In this document: one piece after another, positions 24,755 through 32,515 of the stretch
How the letters are laid out: every line of letters begins with the position of its first letter
How positions within the stretch are numbered: position 1 is the first letter of the stretch
NCBI RefSeq assembly: GCF_014156695.1
Contig: NZ_WMLF01000001.1
Coordinates: 1-39,349, forward strand
Length of the DNA: 39,349 nucleotides
Direction: 5' to 3'
DNA from: Streptomyces durbertensis
GTDB lineage: Bacteria > Actinomycetota > Actinomycetes > Streptomycetales > Streptomycetaceae
Notes under the pieces: generated by a model
What the model was told of the DNA's origin: nothing
The model's input: only the letters and a program-made list of their open reading frames with translations
Database searches by the model: none
Made by a program: the position numbers and the translations under genes

Positions 24755-25222
24755 TCAGTCCGCGTGGGCGAAGAGCTTCAGCACGGGGACACCCACCTTG
24801 TGCCGGGCCCGGGAGGCCCAGTCGCGGTGGAAGAACTCCTCGACCAGGTGCGGGGCGGTCAGCACGATGACCTCGTCGGCGCCGGTCTCCTCCACCACCT
24901 TGCCGAGCGCGTCCAGCGGGTGCTTGTCGACGATGCGGCCGACGGCCTCGGCGCCGGTGTCCCGCAGGGACTTCAGCGAGTGTTCGAGACCGAGCCTGGC
25001 CGGCGGCATGGCGTCCTCGCCCTCGGGGATGTCGGCCTCGTGGACCGCGGCCTCCAGCTCGCCGAGGGCCACGTCGTCCAGGGCGCGCAGCAGCCGGTCC
25101 TGTTCGCCGCGCGGCTGCATCAGGACGAAGAAGGACACCGGCTCCTCGCCGTGCAGCGTCGTGACCAGCTCCACGTCGGTGGGCACCAACGGCTTCTCGA
25201 TCATCAGTACGGTGGTGAACAC
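24755..25222 (-). CDS. Small UspA-like protein of unknown function
   Basis: A 155-residue cytosolic protein. Segments such as VSFFVLMQPRGEQDRLLRAL, AVGRIVDKHPLDALGKVV and GADEVIVLTAPHLVEEFFHRDW suggest an alpha/beta fold of the universal-stress-protein type, with a late ADEVIVLT strand. I see no nucleotide-binding G-x2-G-x9-GS motif. Streptomyces orthologues are often labelled indole-3-glycerol phosphate synthase, but nothing in the sequence resembles TrpC. The start at 25222 begins MFTTVLMIEKP and follows a GGGCAC stretch, with no strong ribosome-binding site. Function unknown. Confidence 0.75.
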   Translation of the reverse strand: MFTTVLMIEKPLVPTDVELVTTLHGEEPVSFFVLMQPRGEQDRLLRALDDVALGELEAAVHEADIPEGEDAMPPARLGLEHSLKSLRDTGAEAVGRIVDKHPLDALGKVVEETGADEVIVLTAPHLVEEFFHRDWASRARHKVGVPVLKLFAHAD

Positions 25223-25353
25223 GGCGGGTGCCCTTCTTCTCGCGGCCCCCGGGGAGGGCCCGAACAGAAACCATCCTTCCCGGTGATCGCGGGGGTACGC
25301 GAGCGCCGGGTGCGCGCCTTCCAGTCTGCCCGTCCCAAACTAAGCGGAACGTG

Positions 25354-26211
25354 TCATTCCGGCGATCGGCGGACCCTGCGGTACCGGGTGAACAGGAATC
25401 CGGATTCCTCCAGCAGCGACTCCAGGGTGAAGTCGGCGGGCACCTCCAGCGCGGGTCCGTCGGTGATCCGCGCGGCGTGCCCCGACGTGACACGCGGGGA
25501 GACCGTCAGGCACAGCTCGTCCAGCACGCCGGCGGCGGCGAACTGGCCGAGCAGCCGGGGGCCGCCCTCGGTGAGCAGCCGGCGGAGTCCGTGTGCGGCG
25601 AGCAGCCCCGGCACCCGCGCCGGGTCGACCGACGCCCCCTCCCCCGCGAGCAGCACCTCGGCACCCGACCGACGGGCCCGGGCCAGCCGCTCCGGCGGCG
25701 CGCCGGCGCCGGTCAGTACCAGGGTGGGCACCAGCGGGTCGGTGAACAGCGGGGTGTCGAAGTCCAGTTCGAGCCCCGAGGTGACCACCGCGATGGCCGG
25801 CGCGACCGGTTGCCCCGCGGCCTTGCGGCGGGCCCGGAAGGCGTCCCGGGCGCGAGCCGGCCGGTAGCCCTCCTGGCGCACGGTCTGCGCGCCGACGACC
25901 ACCGCGTCCGCCAGGCCGCGCAGGACTCCGAAGACCCGCATGTCCGCGGCGCCGGACAGCGGCTGGGAGGCCCCGTCGTGGTACGCGGCGCCGTCCAGCG
26001 AGCTGACCATGTTGGCCCGCAGCCACGGCTCGCTGGGGCCGAGCGGCGGATAGCCGTACGCCTCGGCGATCTCCTCCAGCGACCACTCGCGGTCGGTGTC
26101 CGGCGCGCCGAGAAGGGGCACGCCCGCCGGCGCGGTGGCCGTCGGGCCGGGTGTCGGGTCCGCCGCCGGGTGCGCGGTCGGGTCGGCGGCCAGGGGGAAC
26201 AGACGTCGCAT
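25354..26211 (-). CDS. RibD C-terminal-type (pyrimidine) reductase
   Basis: A 285-residue dihydrofolate-reductase-fold protein of the RibD C-terminal family. Typical motifs are WLRANMVSSLDGAAYHDGAS, VFGVLRGLADAVVVGAQTVR, LLTEGGPRLLGQFAAAGVLDELCLTVSPR and a C-terminal FLFTRYR. In riboflavin synthesis this fold reduces the ribosyl side chain with NADPH. There is no deaminase domain and no rib genes are nearby, so the substrate is uncertain. The start at 26211 lacks a ribosome-binding site; CACACT lies 6 nt before it, which fits a weak leaderless promoter. It is divergent from the zapE-like gene over 64 bp. Confidence 0.88.
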   Translation of the reverse strand: MRRLFPLAADPTAHPAADPTPGPTATAPAGVPLLGAPDTDREWSLEEIAEAYGYPPLGPSEPWLRANMVSSLDGAAYHDGASQPLSGAADMRVFGVLRGLADAVVVGAQTVRQEGYRPARARDAFRARRKAAGQPVAPAIAVVTSGLELDFDTPLFTDPLVPTLVLTGAGAPPERLARARRSGAEVLLAGEGASVDPARVPGLLAAHGLRRLLTEGGPRLLGQFAAAGVLDELCLTVSPRVTSGHAARITDGPALEVPADFTLESLLEESGFLFTRYRRVRRSPE

Positions 26212-26263
26212 GGCGGCAGTGTGGCACGGGCCACCAACGAGCGGCACGGGGTGCCGGGCACCG

Positions 26264-26269
26264 TAGAGT
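26264..26269 (+). promoter_or_regulatory. -10 box TAGAGT, leaderless start of zapE-like gene
   Basis: TAGAGT, then GAAGAC, then GTG. The 6-nt gap puts transcription start on the start codon. No good -35 is visible. Confidence 0.55.
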
Positions 26270-26275
26270 GAAGAC

Positions 26276-27379
26276 GTGCCTACGCCCTCCTGTGATTCCA
26301 CCGACGCCCCGGCGAGCGAGATAGTCGCCGGGGACGAGACACCCGTCTCACTGTGCGAGCGGGAGCCGTTTGTCCCCGCCGAGCGGCTGGTGGCCGAGAT
26401 GGTGCCGCCGCCGCGCTTCGGCGACGTGCGTTTCGACACCTACATCCCGGACGCCAAGCAGCCGAGCCAGTCGCAGGCCGTGGACGTGCTGAGCGGCTTC
26501 GCCGCCGGGCTGGGCGGCGAAGCCCCCGGTGGCGGCCGCCGGCGCTGGTTCCGCCGGGAGGCCAGGCCGGCCGCCGGCCCCAAGGGCGTCTACCTGGACG
26601 GCGGCTACGGGGTGGGCAAGACGCACCTGCTCGCCTCGCTGTGGCACGCGACCCCGGCACCGGCCGAGCGGAAGGCGTTCGGCACCTTCGTCGAGCTGAC
26701 CAACCTGGTCGGCGCGCTCGGCTTCCAGCAGACCGTGCGCACGCTCAGCGAGCACCGGCTGCTGTGCATCGACGAGTTCGAACTGGACGACCCGGGCGAC
26801 ACCGTGCTCGTGTCCAGCCTGCTGCGGGAGCTGGTGGGCTCCGGTGTGGCACTCGCCGCCACCTCCAACACGCTGCCGGGCAAGCTCGGTGAGGGCCGGT
26901 TCGCGGCCGTCGACTTCCTGCGCGAGATCCAGGGCCTGTCCGCGCACTTCCGCACGCTGCGCATCGACGGCGAGGACTACCGGCACCGCGGCCTCCCCGA
27001 GGCGCCCGCCCCGCACGACGACCACACGGTCACCCGCGCGGCGTACCGCACGCCGGGGGCCTCCCTGGACGACTTCGCCGCGTTGCTGGCCCACCTCTCC
27101 CGGGTCCACCCCAGCCGCTACGGCGCGCTGTGCGACGGCGTGGCGGCGGTGTGCCTGACGGGTGTGACGCCCGTGCCGGACCAGGCGACGGCGCTGCGCC
27201 TGGTGGTGCTCGCCGACCGGCTGTACGACCGGGAGGTCCCGGTCCTCACCTCCGGCGCGCCCTTCGACCAGCTGTTCGGCGAGGACATGCTGAAGGGCGG
27301 CTACCGCAAGAAGTACTTCCGGGCGATCTCCCGCCTCACCGCGCTCGCCCGCGACGCGCGCCGGCTCACCGCCGCGTAG
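26276..27379 (+). CDS. zapE: Cell division protein ZapE/AFG1-like ATPase
   Basis: A 367-residue AAA+ ATPase of the AFG1/ZapE family. Walker A is GGYGVGKT (109-116) and Walker B is LLCIDEFELDD (about 162-172), followed by the ATSNTLPGKLGEGRF segment, where sensor Asn and arginine finger regions lie. MVPPPRFGDVRFDTYIPD is the usual N-terminal lead. In E. coli ZapE affects FtsZ ring constriction; mitochondrial Afg1 has quality-control roles. The actinobacterial role is not established. GTG start, leaderless. Followed by ppk2 98 bp downstream with its own -10 box. Confidence 0.9.
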   Translation: MPTPSCDSTDAPASEIVAGDETPVSLCEREPFVPAERLVAEMVPPPRFGDVRFDTYIPDAKQPSQSQAVDVLSGFAAGLGGEAPGGGRRRWFRREARPAAGPKGVYLDGGYGVGKTHLLASLWHATPAPAERKAFGTFVELTNLVGALGFQQTVRTLSEHRLLCIDEFELDDPGDTVLVSSLLRELVGSGVALAATSNTLPGKLGEGRFAAVDFLREIQGLSAHFRTLRIDGEDYRHRGLPEAPAPHDDHTVTRAAYRTPGASLDDFAALLAHLSRVHPSRYGALCDGVAAVCLTGVTPVPDQATALRLVVLADRLYDREVPVLTSGAPFDQLFGEDMLKGGYRKKYFRAISRLTALARDARRLTAA

Positions 27380-27401
27380 GGCCGCCCTCCGGCCGCTCCC
27401 A

Positions 27402-27420
27402 CGGCCCCGCGCAGGGGCCG
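27402..27420 (+). terminator. Short hairpin after zapE-like gene
   Basis: CGGCCCC and its complement with a 5-base loop, 22 bases after the stop codon. Confidence 0.45.
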
Positions 27421-27465
27421 CCCACCAGCCGACCGGGCCCACGCGCCGGGCCGGCGGACAGGCCC

Positions 27466-27471
27466 TAGCCT
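27466..27471 (+). promoter_or_regulatory. -10 box TAGCCT, leaderless start of ppk2
   Basis: TAGCCT, then GGTGTG, then ATG at 27478. The spacing favours this ATG over the overlapping GTG at 27475. Confidence 0.5.
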
Positions 27472-27477
27472 GGTGTG

Positions 27478-28368
27478 ATGGCAAAGAGGGCGCGTGGGGC
27501 CCGCCGTTCGCCGGCGGAAGCCGCGGGCGGCGTGCGGATGGGCGATCTGCTGCGGGTACCGCCGGGGAGCGGCCCGCGGCTGGCCGACGTGGACAGCGGA
27601 GCGACGCCCGGCGACCCGCCGGGCAAGCGCCGCTCCCGGGCGGCCGTCGTCGCCCTCGGCGAGCGGCTGGCCGAGTTGCAGGAGCGGCTGTACGCGTCCA
27701 GCACGGCCGGCGACCGGCGCCGGGTGCTGCTGGTGCTCCAGGGCACGGACACCTCCGGCAAGGGCGGCGCGGTCAAGCACGTGGCCGGCCGGCTCAACCC
27801 GGCCGGCTGCCGGGTCAAGTCCTTCAAGGCGCCGACCGACGAGGAGCTGCGGCACCCGTTCCTGTGGCGGGTGGAGCGGGCGCTGCCGGAGCCCGGGGAG
27901 ATCGGCGTCTTCGACCGCTCGCACTACGAGGACGTGCTGGCCGCCCGGGTGCGGGGGCTGGTACCGCAGGACGAGTGGGAAGCCCGCTACGAGTTGATCA
28001 ACGGCTGGGAGCGGCGGCTGGCGGAAGACGGCGTCACCCTGCTGAAGGTGTTCCTGCACATCGGCTACGAGGAGCAGCGGGAGCGGCTGCTGGCCCGGCT
28101 GGACAGACCGGACAAGCACTGGAAGTTCAGCGAGGGGGACCTGGACGACCGTGTGCTGTGGCCGGAGTACCAGCGGGCCTACGAGGTGGCGCTGCGGCGC
28201 TGCTCGACCCCGTGGGCGCCCTGGTACCTCGTCCCGGCGGACCGCAAGTGGTACCGCGACTGGGCGGTCGCCCACCTGCTGCACGAGACCCTGACCGATC
28301 TCGACCCCCGCTACCCTCCCGGCGACATCGACCTCGACCGCGCCCGCGCCCGCCTCGCCGCCGACTGA
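27478..28368 (+). CDS. ppk2: Polyphosphate kinase 2 family protein
   Basis: A 296-residue single-domain PPK2, which moves phosphate between polyphosphate and nucleotides. Walker A is GTDTSGKGG (89-97), the second acidic motif is VFDRSHYEDVL (Asp146, Arg147), and the lid-side motif is RPDKHWKFSEGDLDDR. The C-terminal WYLVPADRKWYRDWAV is typical. The spaced GKGG and FDRS motifs identify the family clearly; whether it phosphorylates NMP or NDP cannot be read with certainty. The first 50 residues are an Arg/Pro-rich extension. The ATG was chosen from the leaderless -10 spacing. Confidence 0.93.
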   Translation: MAKRARGARRSPAEAAGGVRMGDLLRVPPGSGPRLADVDSGATPGDPPGKRRSRAAVVALGERLAELQERLYASSTAGDRRRVLLVLQGTDTSGKGGAVKHVAGRLNPAGCRVKSFKAPTDEELRHPFLWRVERALPEPGEIGVFDRSHYEDVLAARVRGLVPQDEWEARYELINGWERRLAEDGVTLLKVFLHIGYEEQRERLLARLDRPDKHWKFSEGDLDDRVLWPEYQRAYEVALRRCSTPWAPWYLVPADRKWYRDWAVAHLLHETLTDLDPRYPPGDIDLDRARARLAAD

Positions 28369-28440
28369 CGCCCGGCGGCGAGGCCCGCTCCCGGGCAGGA
28401 GCACGAGTACGCGCGTCCGCTAGCCCGGCCGTGACCGGCC

Positions 28441-28470
28441 TTGACCCCGCGGCGTCCCACCGACTACAAG
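28441..28470 (+). promoter_or_regulatory. Promoter of LCM-family methyltransferase
   Basis: TTGACC (28441-28446) and TACAAG (28465-28470) with 18 bp between. The predicted start point is near 28477, inside the Zur-like box. Confidence 0.5.
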
Positions 28471-28474
28471 TAGA

Positions 28475-28489
28475 TGAAAATCATTCTCG
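28475..28489. promoter_or_regulatory. Zur/Fur-family box
   Basis: TGAAAATCATTCTCG matches the ideal palindrome TGAAAAT-N-ATTTTCA at 12 of 14 non-central positions. It is an AT-rich island in very GC-rich DNA, overlaps the predicted transcription start and lies 21 bp before the start codon. This 7-1-7 form is that of actinobacterial Zur sites; a Fur-type regulator is the alternative. Confidence 0.6.
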
Positions 28490-28510
28490 ACAACGGGGGG
28501 CGTGGGCACG

Positions 28511-29344
28511 ATGGCGACCAGGCACCGGATCACCGAGGGCGGCGTGGAGGAGACGGTCCTCATCCCGCTCTACGCACGCGCCGTGGAGACCACCGGGCCA
28601 GACCCCGCCCTGCGCGACCCACGTGCCGTCGAGATGGTCGACGCCATCGACTACGACTACCGGAAGTTCGACGGACAGCCCAGCCTCAGGGGCGCCGTGA
28701 TGCGCACCGCGCTGTTCGACCTGTGGACCCGCGACTTCCTCGCCGAGCACCCGGAGGGCACGGTGATCGAGGTCGGGACCGGCCTCAACACCCGCTTCGA
28801 GCGCACCGACAACGGCCGGGCGCGCTGGTACGACCTCGACCTCCCGGAGGTGGTCGCGCTGCGCCGCCGGTTCTTCGAGGACACCGCGCGCCGCACCATG
28901 ATCGCCGCCTCCGCCACCGACCGGAGCTGGCCCGACCTGGTGACCGGCGAAGGGCCTCACCTCGTCAGCGCGGAGGCGGTGCTGGCGTTCCTTCCCGAGG
29001 AGGAGGTGCGCCAGGTGGTCGGGATGCTGGCCGAACGCTTCCCCGGGGCGCTTCTGGCGGCGGACAGCGCCGGTCCGGCCCTCGTGCACGCCCAGCAGGA
29101 CCACGACGTGCTCAGCAAGGTCGAGGCACGGATGCGCTGGGCGTGCGAGGACCCGGCCGAGGTGGCCGGCTGGTACCAGGGGGTGGAGCTGCTCTCGAGT
29201 CACACGATGACGTCACTGCCCCGGCGGCTCGTGGAGGGCCTCCCCCGCGCGTACCGCGACACGGTCGAGGAGTTGGCCGTTCTGCGGCTGCCCCAGGTCG
29301 AGCAGTACCGGATGAACCTCTACCGGCTGCCGTCGCACGGCTAG
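28511..29344 (+). CDS. LCM-family (TcmP-like) SAM-dependent methyltransferase
   Basis: A 277-residue class I methyltransferase of the leucine carboxyl methyltransferase/TcmP type. Family motifs are LIPLYARAVETTGPDPALRDP, YDYRKFDGQPSLRGAVMRTA, VIEVGTGLNTRFER (SAM motif I), WYDLDLPEVVALRRRFF and VSAEAVLAFLPEEEVR. Such enzymes O-methylate carboxyl or hydroxyl groups. The ATG at 28511 was preferred to the GTG at 28502 because the G-rich box at 28495-28500 is 10 nt from it but only 1 nt from the GTG. A Zur-like box over the promoter suggests expression under zinc limitation. Substrate unknown. Confidence 0.87.
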   Translation: MATRHRITEGGVEETVLIPLYARAVETTGPDPALRDPRAVEMVDAIDYDYRKFDGQPSLRGAVMRTALFDLWTRDFLAEHPEGTVIEVGTGLNTRFERTDNGRARWYDLDLPEVVALRRRFFEDTARRTMIAASATDRSWPDLVTGEGPHLVSAEAVLAFLPEEEVRQVVGMLAERFPGALLAADSAGPALVHAQQDHDVLSKVEARMRWACEDPAEVAGWYQGVELLSSHTMTSLPRRLVEGLPRAYRDTVEELAVLRLPQVEQYRMNLYRLPSHG

Positions 29345-29448
29345 GGCCTTCCCCGGAGCGGGCTCCGGGCCGTCGACTCGGGGCACCGACCTCGGCCTCC
29401 GCCCGCGGCTCTGCGAGGATGGGACGGAACACGACAGAGGGGCGGGGT

Positions 29449-30225
29449 GTGACAAGTTCGCTGCTCAGACCACGGGGACGCGTCCGGACCGGGCGGATCG
29501 GTGCCGCGCCCGCGACCGGAGGCACGGCACCGACCGCGATACTCGACTGGCGGCACCCGCGCGTGACCGCGCTGGTCGCCGCCGTGCGGGCGACCGGCGG
29601 CGACGGGACGGACCGGACGGCGTTGCTGCGGGCCGCGCACGGACGGATCGCCGCGACCGTGCGGCCGGTGTACTCGGTGCGCGACGACCGGCCGGTCTCG
29701 TCGGTGCTGCGGCGGGGGCGGGGGTCCTGCAGCCAGCGGCTGGCCGTGCTGGAGGCGGTCGCCCGGGCGGTCGACGTGCCCACCCGGGTGCGGGGGCTGC
29801 TGCTGGACGGCGCGTTCTGGTATCCGCGCTTCCCCCGACTGAGGCCGCTGGTGCCCGACCAGGTCGTGCTGGCCTGGCCCGAGTTCCGGCCGGGCCCGGC
29901 CGACGGCGCCGACGGCTGGCTGTCCCCGTCCGCACTGTTCGGCGGTACCGAGGGTTCGGCACGCCGGCCGTCCGGCGGGTTCGGCAACGACGGCGCGGAG
30001 ACGCTGTTCGAGGCGCTGTCCAGGACGTCACTCGACTGGGACGGCACGGCGTCCTGCCCGGCCGGCGGCGGCTGCGACCTCTCCGGCCATGTGCTCGCCG
30101 ACCTCGGGCGCTTCGACTCCCGCGACGATCTCTTCGCCGCGCACGGGCAGACGCTGTGCGGCACGGCCCGACTGCTGGCCGAGCCGGTGCTGGGCCGGCG
30201 GTCCGCAGGCGCCGGCGTGCGCTGA
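29449..30225 (+). CDS. Transglutaminase-like protein
   Basis: A 258-residue protein with a transglutaminase-like core. The region SVLRRGRGSCSQRLAVLEAV has the usual active-site Cys after an Arg-Gly stretch, followed by DVPTRVRGLLLDGAFWYPRF, the strand that normally leads to the catalytic His, and QVVLAWPEF. A clear His at the expected place is not visible, so activity is uncertain. No signal peptide or membrane segment. The GTG at 29449 follows AGAGGGG about 8 nt upstream. It lies 104 bp after the methyltransferase in the same direction. Role unknown. Confidence 0.72.
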   Translation: MTSSLLRPRGRVRTGRIGAAPATGGTAPTAILDWRHPRVTALVAAVRATGGDGTDRTALLRAAHGRIAATVRPVYSVRDDRPVSSVLRRGRGSCSQRLAVLEAVARAVDVPTRVRGLLLDGAFWYPRFPRLRPLVPDQVVLAWPEFRPGPADGADGWLSPSALFGGTEGSARRPSGGFGNDGAETLFEALSRTSLDWDGTASCPAGGGCDLSGHVLADLGRFDSRDDLFAAHGQTLCGTARLLAEPVLGRRSAGAGVR

Positions 30226-30228
30226 CCG

Positions 30229-31227
30229 TCAGCCGTAGGGCGCCGTGAGGGTGTTCTCGCTGGTCCGGCGGGCCAGGTGGTCGTCGATGTTCCGCACGGT
30301 GGTGTGGATGATCTGGCCGACCGCGTCCTGGGTGAAGTACGCCTGGTGGGAGGTGACGAGGACGTTCCGGAAGGTCATCAGCCGGGCCAGCACGTCGTCC
30401 GTCATCACCTCCAGCGAGTGGTCGTGGAAGAAGACGCCCGCCTCCTCCTCGTAGACGTCGAGCCCGACGCCGGCGAGGCGGCCGGCGCGGAGGGTGTCGA
30501 CGAGCGCGGTGGTGTCGATCAGGCCGCCGCGTCCGGTGTTGATCAGCAGCGCGTCGTCCTTCATCAGCTTCAGGGCGGCGGCGTCCACGAGGTGGTGGGT
30601 CCGCGGGGTCAGCGGTACGTGCAGGCTGATCACGTCGGATTCCGCGAAGAGGCGTTCGGTGTCCACGTACTCCATGCCGAGGGCGCGGCACTCCTCGTTC
30701 TCCACGAGGTCGTTGCCCAGCAGCCGCATGCCGAAGCCGTGGGCGATCCGGGCGAACACGGTGCCGATCTCCCCGGTGCCCAGCACGCCGACCGTGCGTC
30801 CGTGGAAGTCGCGGCCCATCAGCCCGTCGAGCCGGAAGTCGAACTCCCGGGTTCGGCCGGCGGCGCGCACCACCTTGCGGTCCAGGGCGAGCGCCAGGGT
30901 CCAGGCGAACTCGGCCACGGAGTGCGGGGAGTAGTGGGAGACGCGGGCGACGGTGAGGCCGAGTCGGCGCGCCGCCTCCAGGTCGATGTTGTTGTAGCCG
31001 GTGGAGCGCTGGGCGATCATCCGGGTTCCGCCGGCGGCCAGCGTCTCGAGTGCCGGCGCGTCGAGCACGTCGTTCACGCTGCTGCTCACGATCTCGTGGC
31101 CGGCGGCCGTCGGTGCGGTGTCGCGGTTGAGCAGCAGGTCCAGGCAGCGGATCGCGTGCCGTCCGCTGAACGCGCGCTCGATGAGCGGCCGTTCGTCGTG
31201 CTGTACTCCGTAGGCCACGATCTCCAT
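30229..31227 (-). CDS. ldhA: D-lactate dehydrogenase-type 2-hydroxyacid dehydrogenase
   Basis: A 332-residue NAD-dependent D-2-hydroxyacid dehydrogenase that reduces pyruvate to D-lactate. The nucleotide-binding motif is GVLGTGEIGTVFARIA (147-162). The catalytic set is Arg233 (NTGRGG), Glu262 (DVYEEE) and His294 (TSHQAYFT), close to Arg235, Glu264 and His296 of E. coli LdhA. RSTGYNNIDLEAA is typical of the LdhA branch. The ATG at 31227 follows GGGAG at about 10 nt. The stop is 3 bases from that of the convergent transglutaminase-like gene. A role in redox balance under low oxygen is an inference. Confidence 0.92.
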   Translation of the reverse strand: MEIVAYGVQHDERPLIERAFSGRHAIRCLDLLLNRDTAPTAAGHEIVSSSVNDVLDAPALETLAAGGTRMIAQRSTGYNNIDLEAARRLGLTVARVSHYSPHSVAEFAWTLALALDRKVVRAAGRTREFDFRLDGLMGRDFHGRTVGVLGTGEIGTVFARIAHGFGMRLLGNDLVENEECRALGMEYVDTERLFAESDVISLHVPLTPRTHHLVDAAALKLMKDDALLINTGRGGLIDTTALVDTLRAGRLAGVGLDVYEEEAGVFFHDHSLEVMTDDVLARLMTFRNVLVTSHQAYFTQDAVGQIIHTTVRNIDDHLARRTSENTLTAPYG

Positions 31228-31402
31228 GCGGCTTGTCTCCCTGTGTCGGCGCGGTGCTCTCACTTTCCCTCGCAAACGGTGGCACGTCGCCGGGGGCGGC
31301 GCGAGGGACGACGGTCACCGGTCGCTGGGCCGTTCGGCCCTGCGTTCACGGGTCCGCCCACCGGCCGGCGCAACCTGGCGCGCGCCGACGGCACGCTTTT
31401 CC

Positions 31403-31408
31403 TATGTT
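31403..31408 (+). promoter_or_regulatory. -10 box TATGTT, leaderless start of deacetylase gene
   Basis: TATGTT, then CGGATA, then GTG at 31415. It is the closest of the set to the consensus and lies in an AT-rich stretch (31397-31425). Confidence 0.55.
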
Positions 31409-31414
31409 CGGATA

Positions 31415-32308
31415 GTGATCATTCGAACGCGAACCGTGATGCTGGTTCTGGCGGCGGCCCTGCTGGCGTCCTGCGCGGCGCCGCCGGCCTCGGACGAGAC
31501 CGGCCGGGCCAAGCCCGCCGAACCGGCCGCCAAGCCGCCGCCGGCGCTCGGCCTGCCGCTGCGCGGCGGACTCAGCCCGGTCTTCGAGCACGGGCCGCGC
31601 GACGCCGACCGCCCGGCGGTGGCGCTGACCTTCGACGCCGACATGACGGCCGACCAGGGCCCGAGGGCCGCCGGCGGGGAGCGCTTCGACAACCCCGGCC
31701 TCGTCGACGCGCTCCGCGAGCTGCGGGTGCCCGCGACGGTCTTCATGACCGGCATGTGGGCGCGCACCTATCCGCGGCAGGCCCGCGCGATCGACCGCGA
31801 CCCGCTGTTCGAGGTCGCCAACCACTCCTACTCCCACCACGCGTTCACCGAGCACTGCCACGGGCTGCCCACCCTGCCGCCCGACCGGGCCCGCGAGGAG
31901 GTGACCCGGGCGTACGCCGCGCTGCGCGAGGCGGGGGTGCGAAGCGCCACGCCGTACTTCCGCTTCCCCGGCGGCTGCCACGACAAGCGGGCGCTGCGGG
32001 CCGTCGGGCAGGCCGGTGTGACCACCGTCCAGTGGGACGTGGTCGGCGGCGACGCCTTCAACCCCGACGCCGGGTCGATCGTCCGGCAGGTGCTCGACGG
32101 GGTCCGGCCGGGCTCGGTGGTGGTGCTGCACTGCACGCTCAGCGCCGCGCCGGCGACCGAGCAGGCGGTACGGCGCGTGGTGCCCGAGCTGCGGCGTCGC
32201 GGCTACCGGCTGGTGAAGGTGTCGGAGCTGGTCTCCGCCGAGCTGCGCACGGCGGACGCGAAGGCCGGACCGGCCGGGGAACCGCGGAACGGTCCCGTCC
32301 GTTCGTGA
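31415..32308 (+). CDS. Polysaccharide deacetylase lipoprotein (CE4, NodB homology)
   Basis: A 297-residue exported enzyme that removes acetyl groups from cell-wall or other polysaccharides. The N-terminus is a lipoprotein signal with lipobox LASC (Cys20). CE4 motifs are VALTFDADM (catalytic and metal Asp), ANHSYSHHAF (two metal His), RFPGGCHDKRA, QWDVVGGDAF and VVLHC. Motif 1 is DAD instead of the usual DDG, but the second Asp position is kept. The GTG start has no ribosome-binding site and is 6 nt from TATGTT, so translation is probably leaderless. A strong hairpin follows the stop. Peptidoglycan or teichulosonic-type substrates are possible. Confidence 0.9.
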   Translation: MIIRTRTVMLVLAAALLASCAAPPASDETGRAKPAEPAAKPPPALGLPLRGGLSPVFEHGPRDADRPAVALTFDADMTADQGPRAAGGERFDNPGLVDALRELRVPATVFMTGMWARTYPRQARAIDRDPLFEVANHSYSHHAFTEHCHGLPTLPPDRAREEVTRAYAALREAGVRSATPYFRFPGGCHDKRALRAVGQAGVTTVQWDVVGGDAFNPDAGSIVRQVLDGVRPGSVVVLHCTLSAAPATEQAVRRVVPELRRRGYRLVKVSELVSAELRTADAKAGPAGEPRNGPVRS

Positions 32309-32310
32309 AG

Positions 32311-32349
32311 GGTGAGGCCCCGTGGATCCCCCGACCGCGGGGCCTCACC
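32311..32349 (+). terminator. Hairpin terminator of deacetylase gene
   Basis: Perfect 12-bp stem (GGTGAGGCCCCG) with a 15-base loop, starting 2 bases after the stop codon. Confidence 0.8.
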
Positions 32350-32515
32350 AGTGCCTCCGTCCGCGCCGGCGCCCTCACTCCTTCGAGTGGAGCTCGGCAA
32401 CACCGCCTCAAGGTCCCCGGCCCCACCGCACGCTGACTGATCATCCGGTTATTCACGCACCTGGCCCGACGGCCGGTGGCGGCCGCGAGCGGGAACCGGC
32501 AGCAAAGGGGTACGG

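Noticed and set aside
24755-25222. Label indole-3-glycerol phosphate synthase for the small protein
   Set aside because: Too short for TrpC and none of the barrel or catalytic motifs are present.
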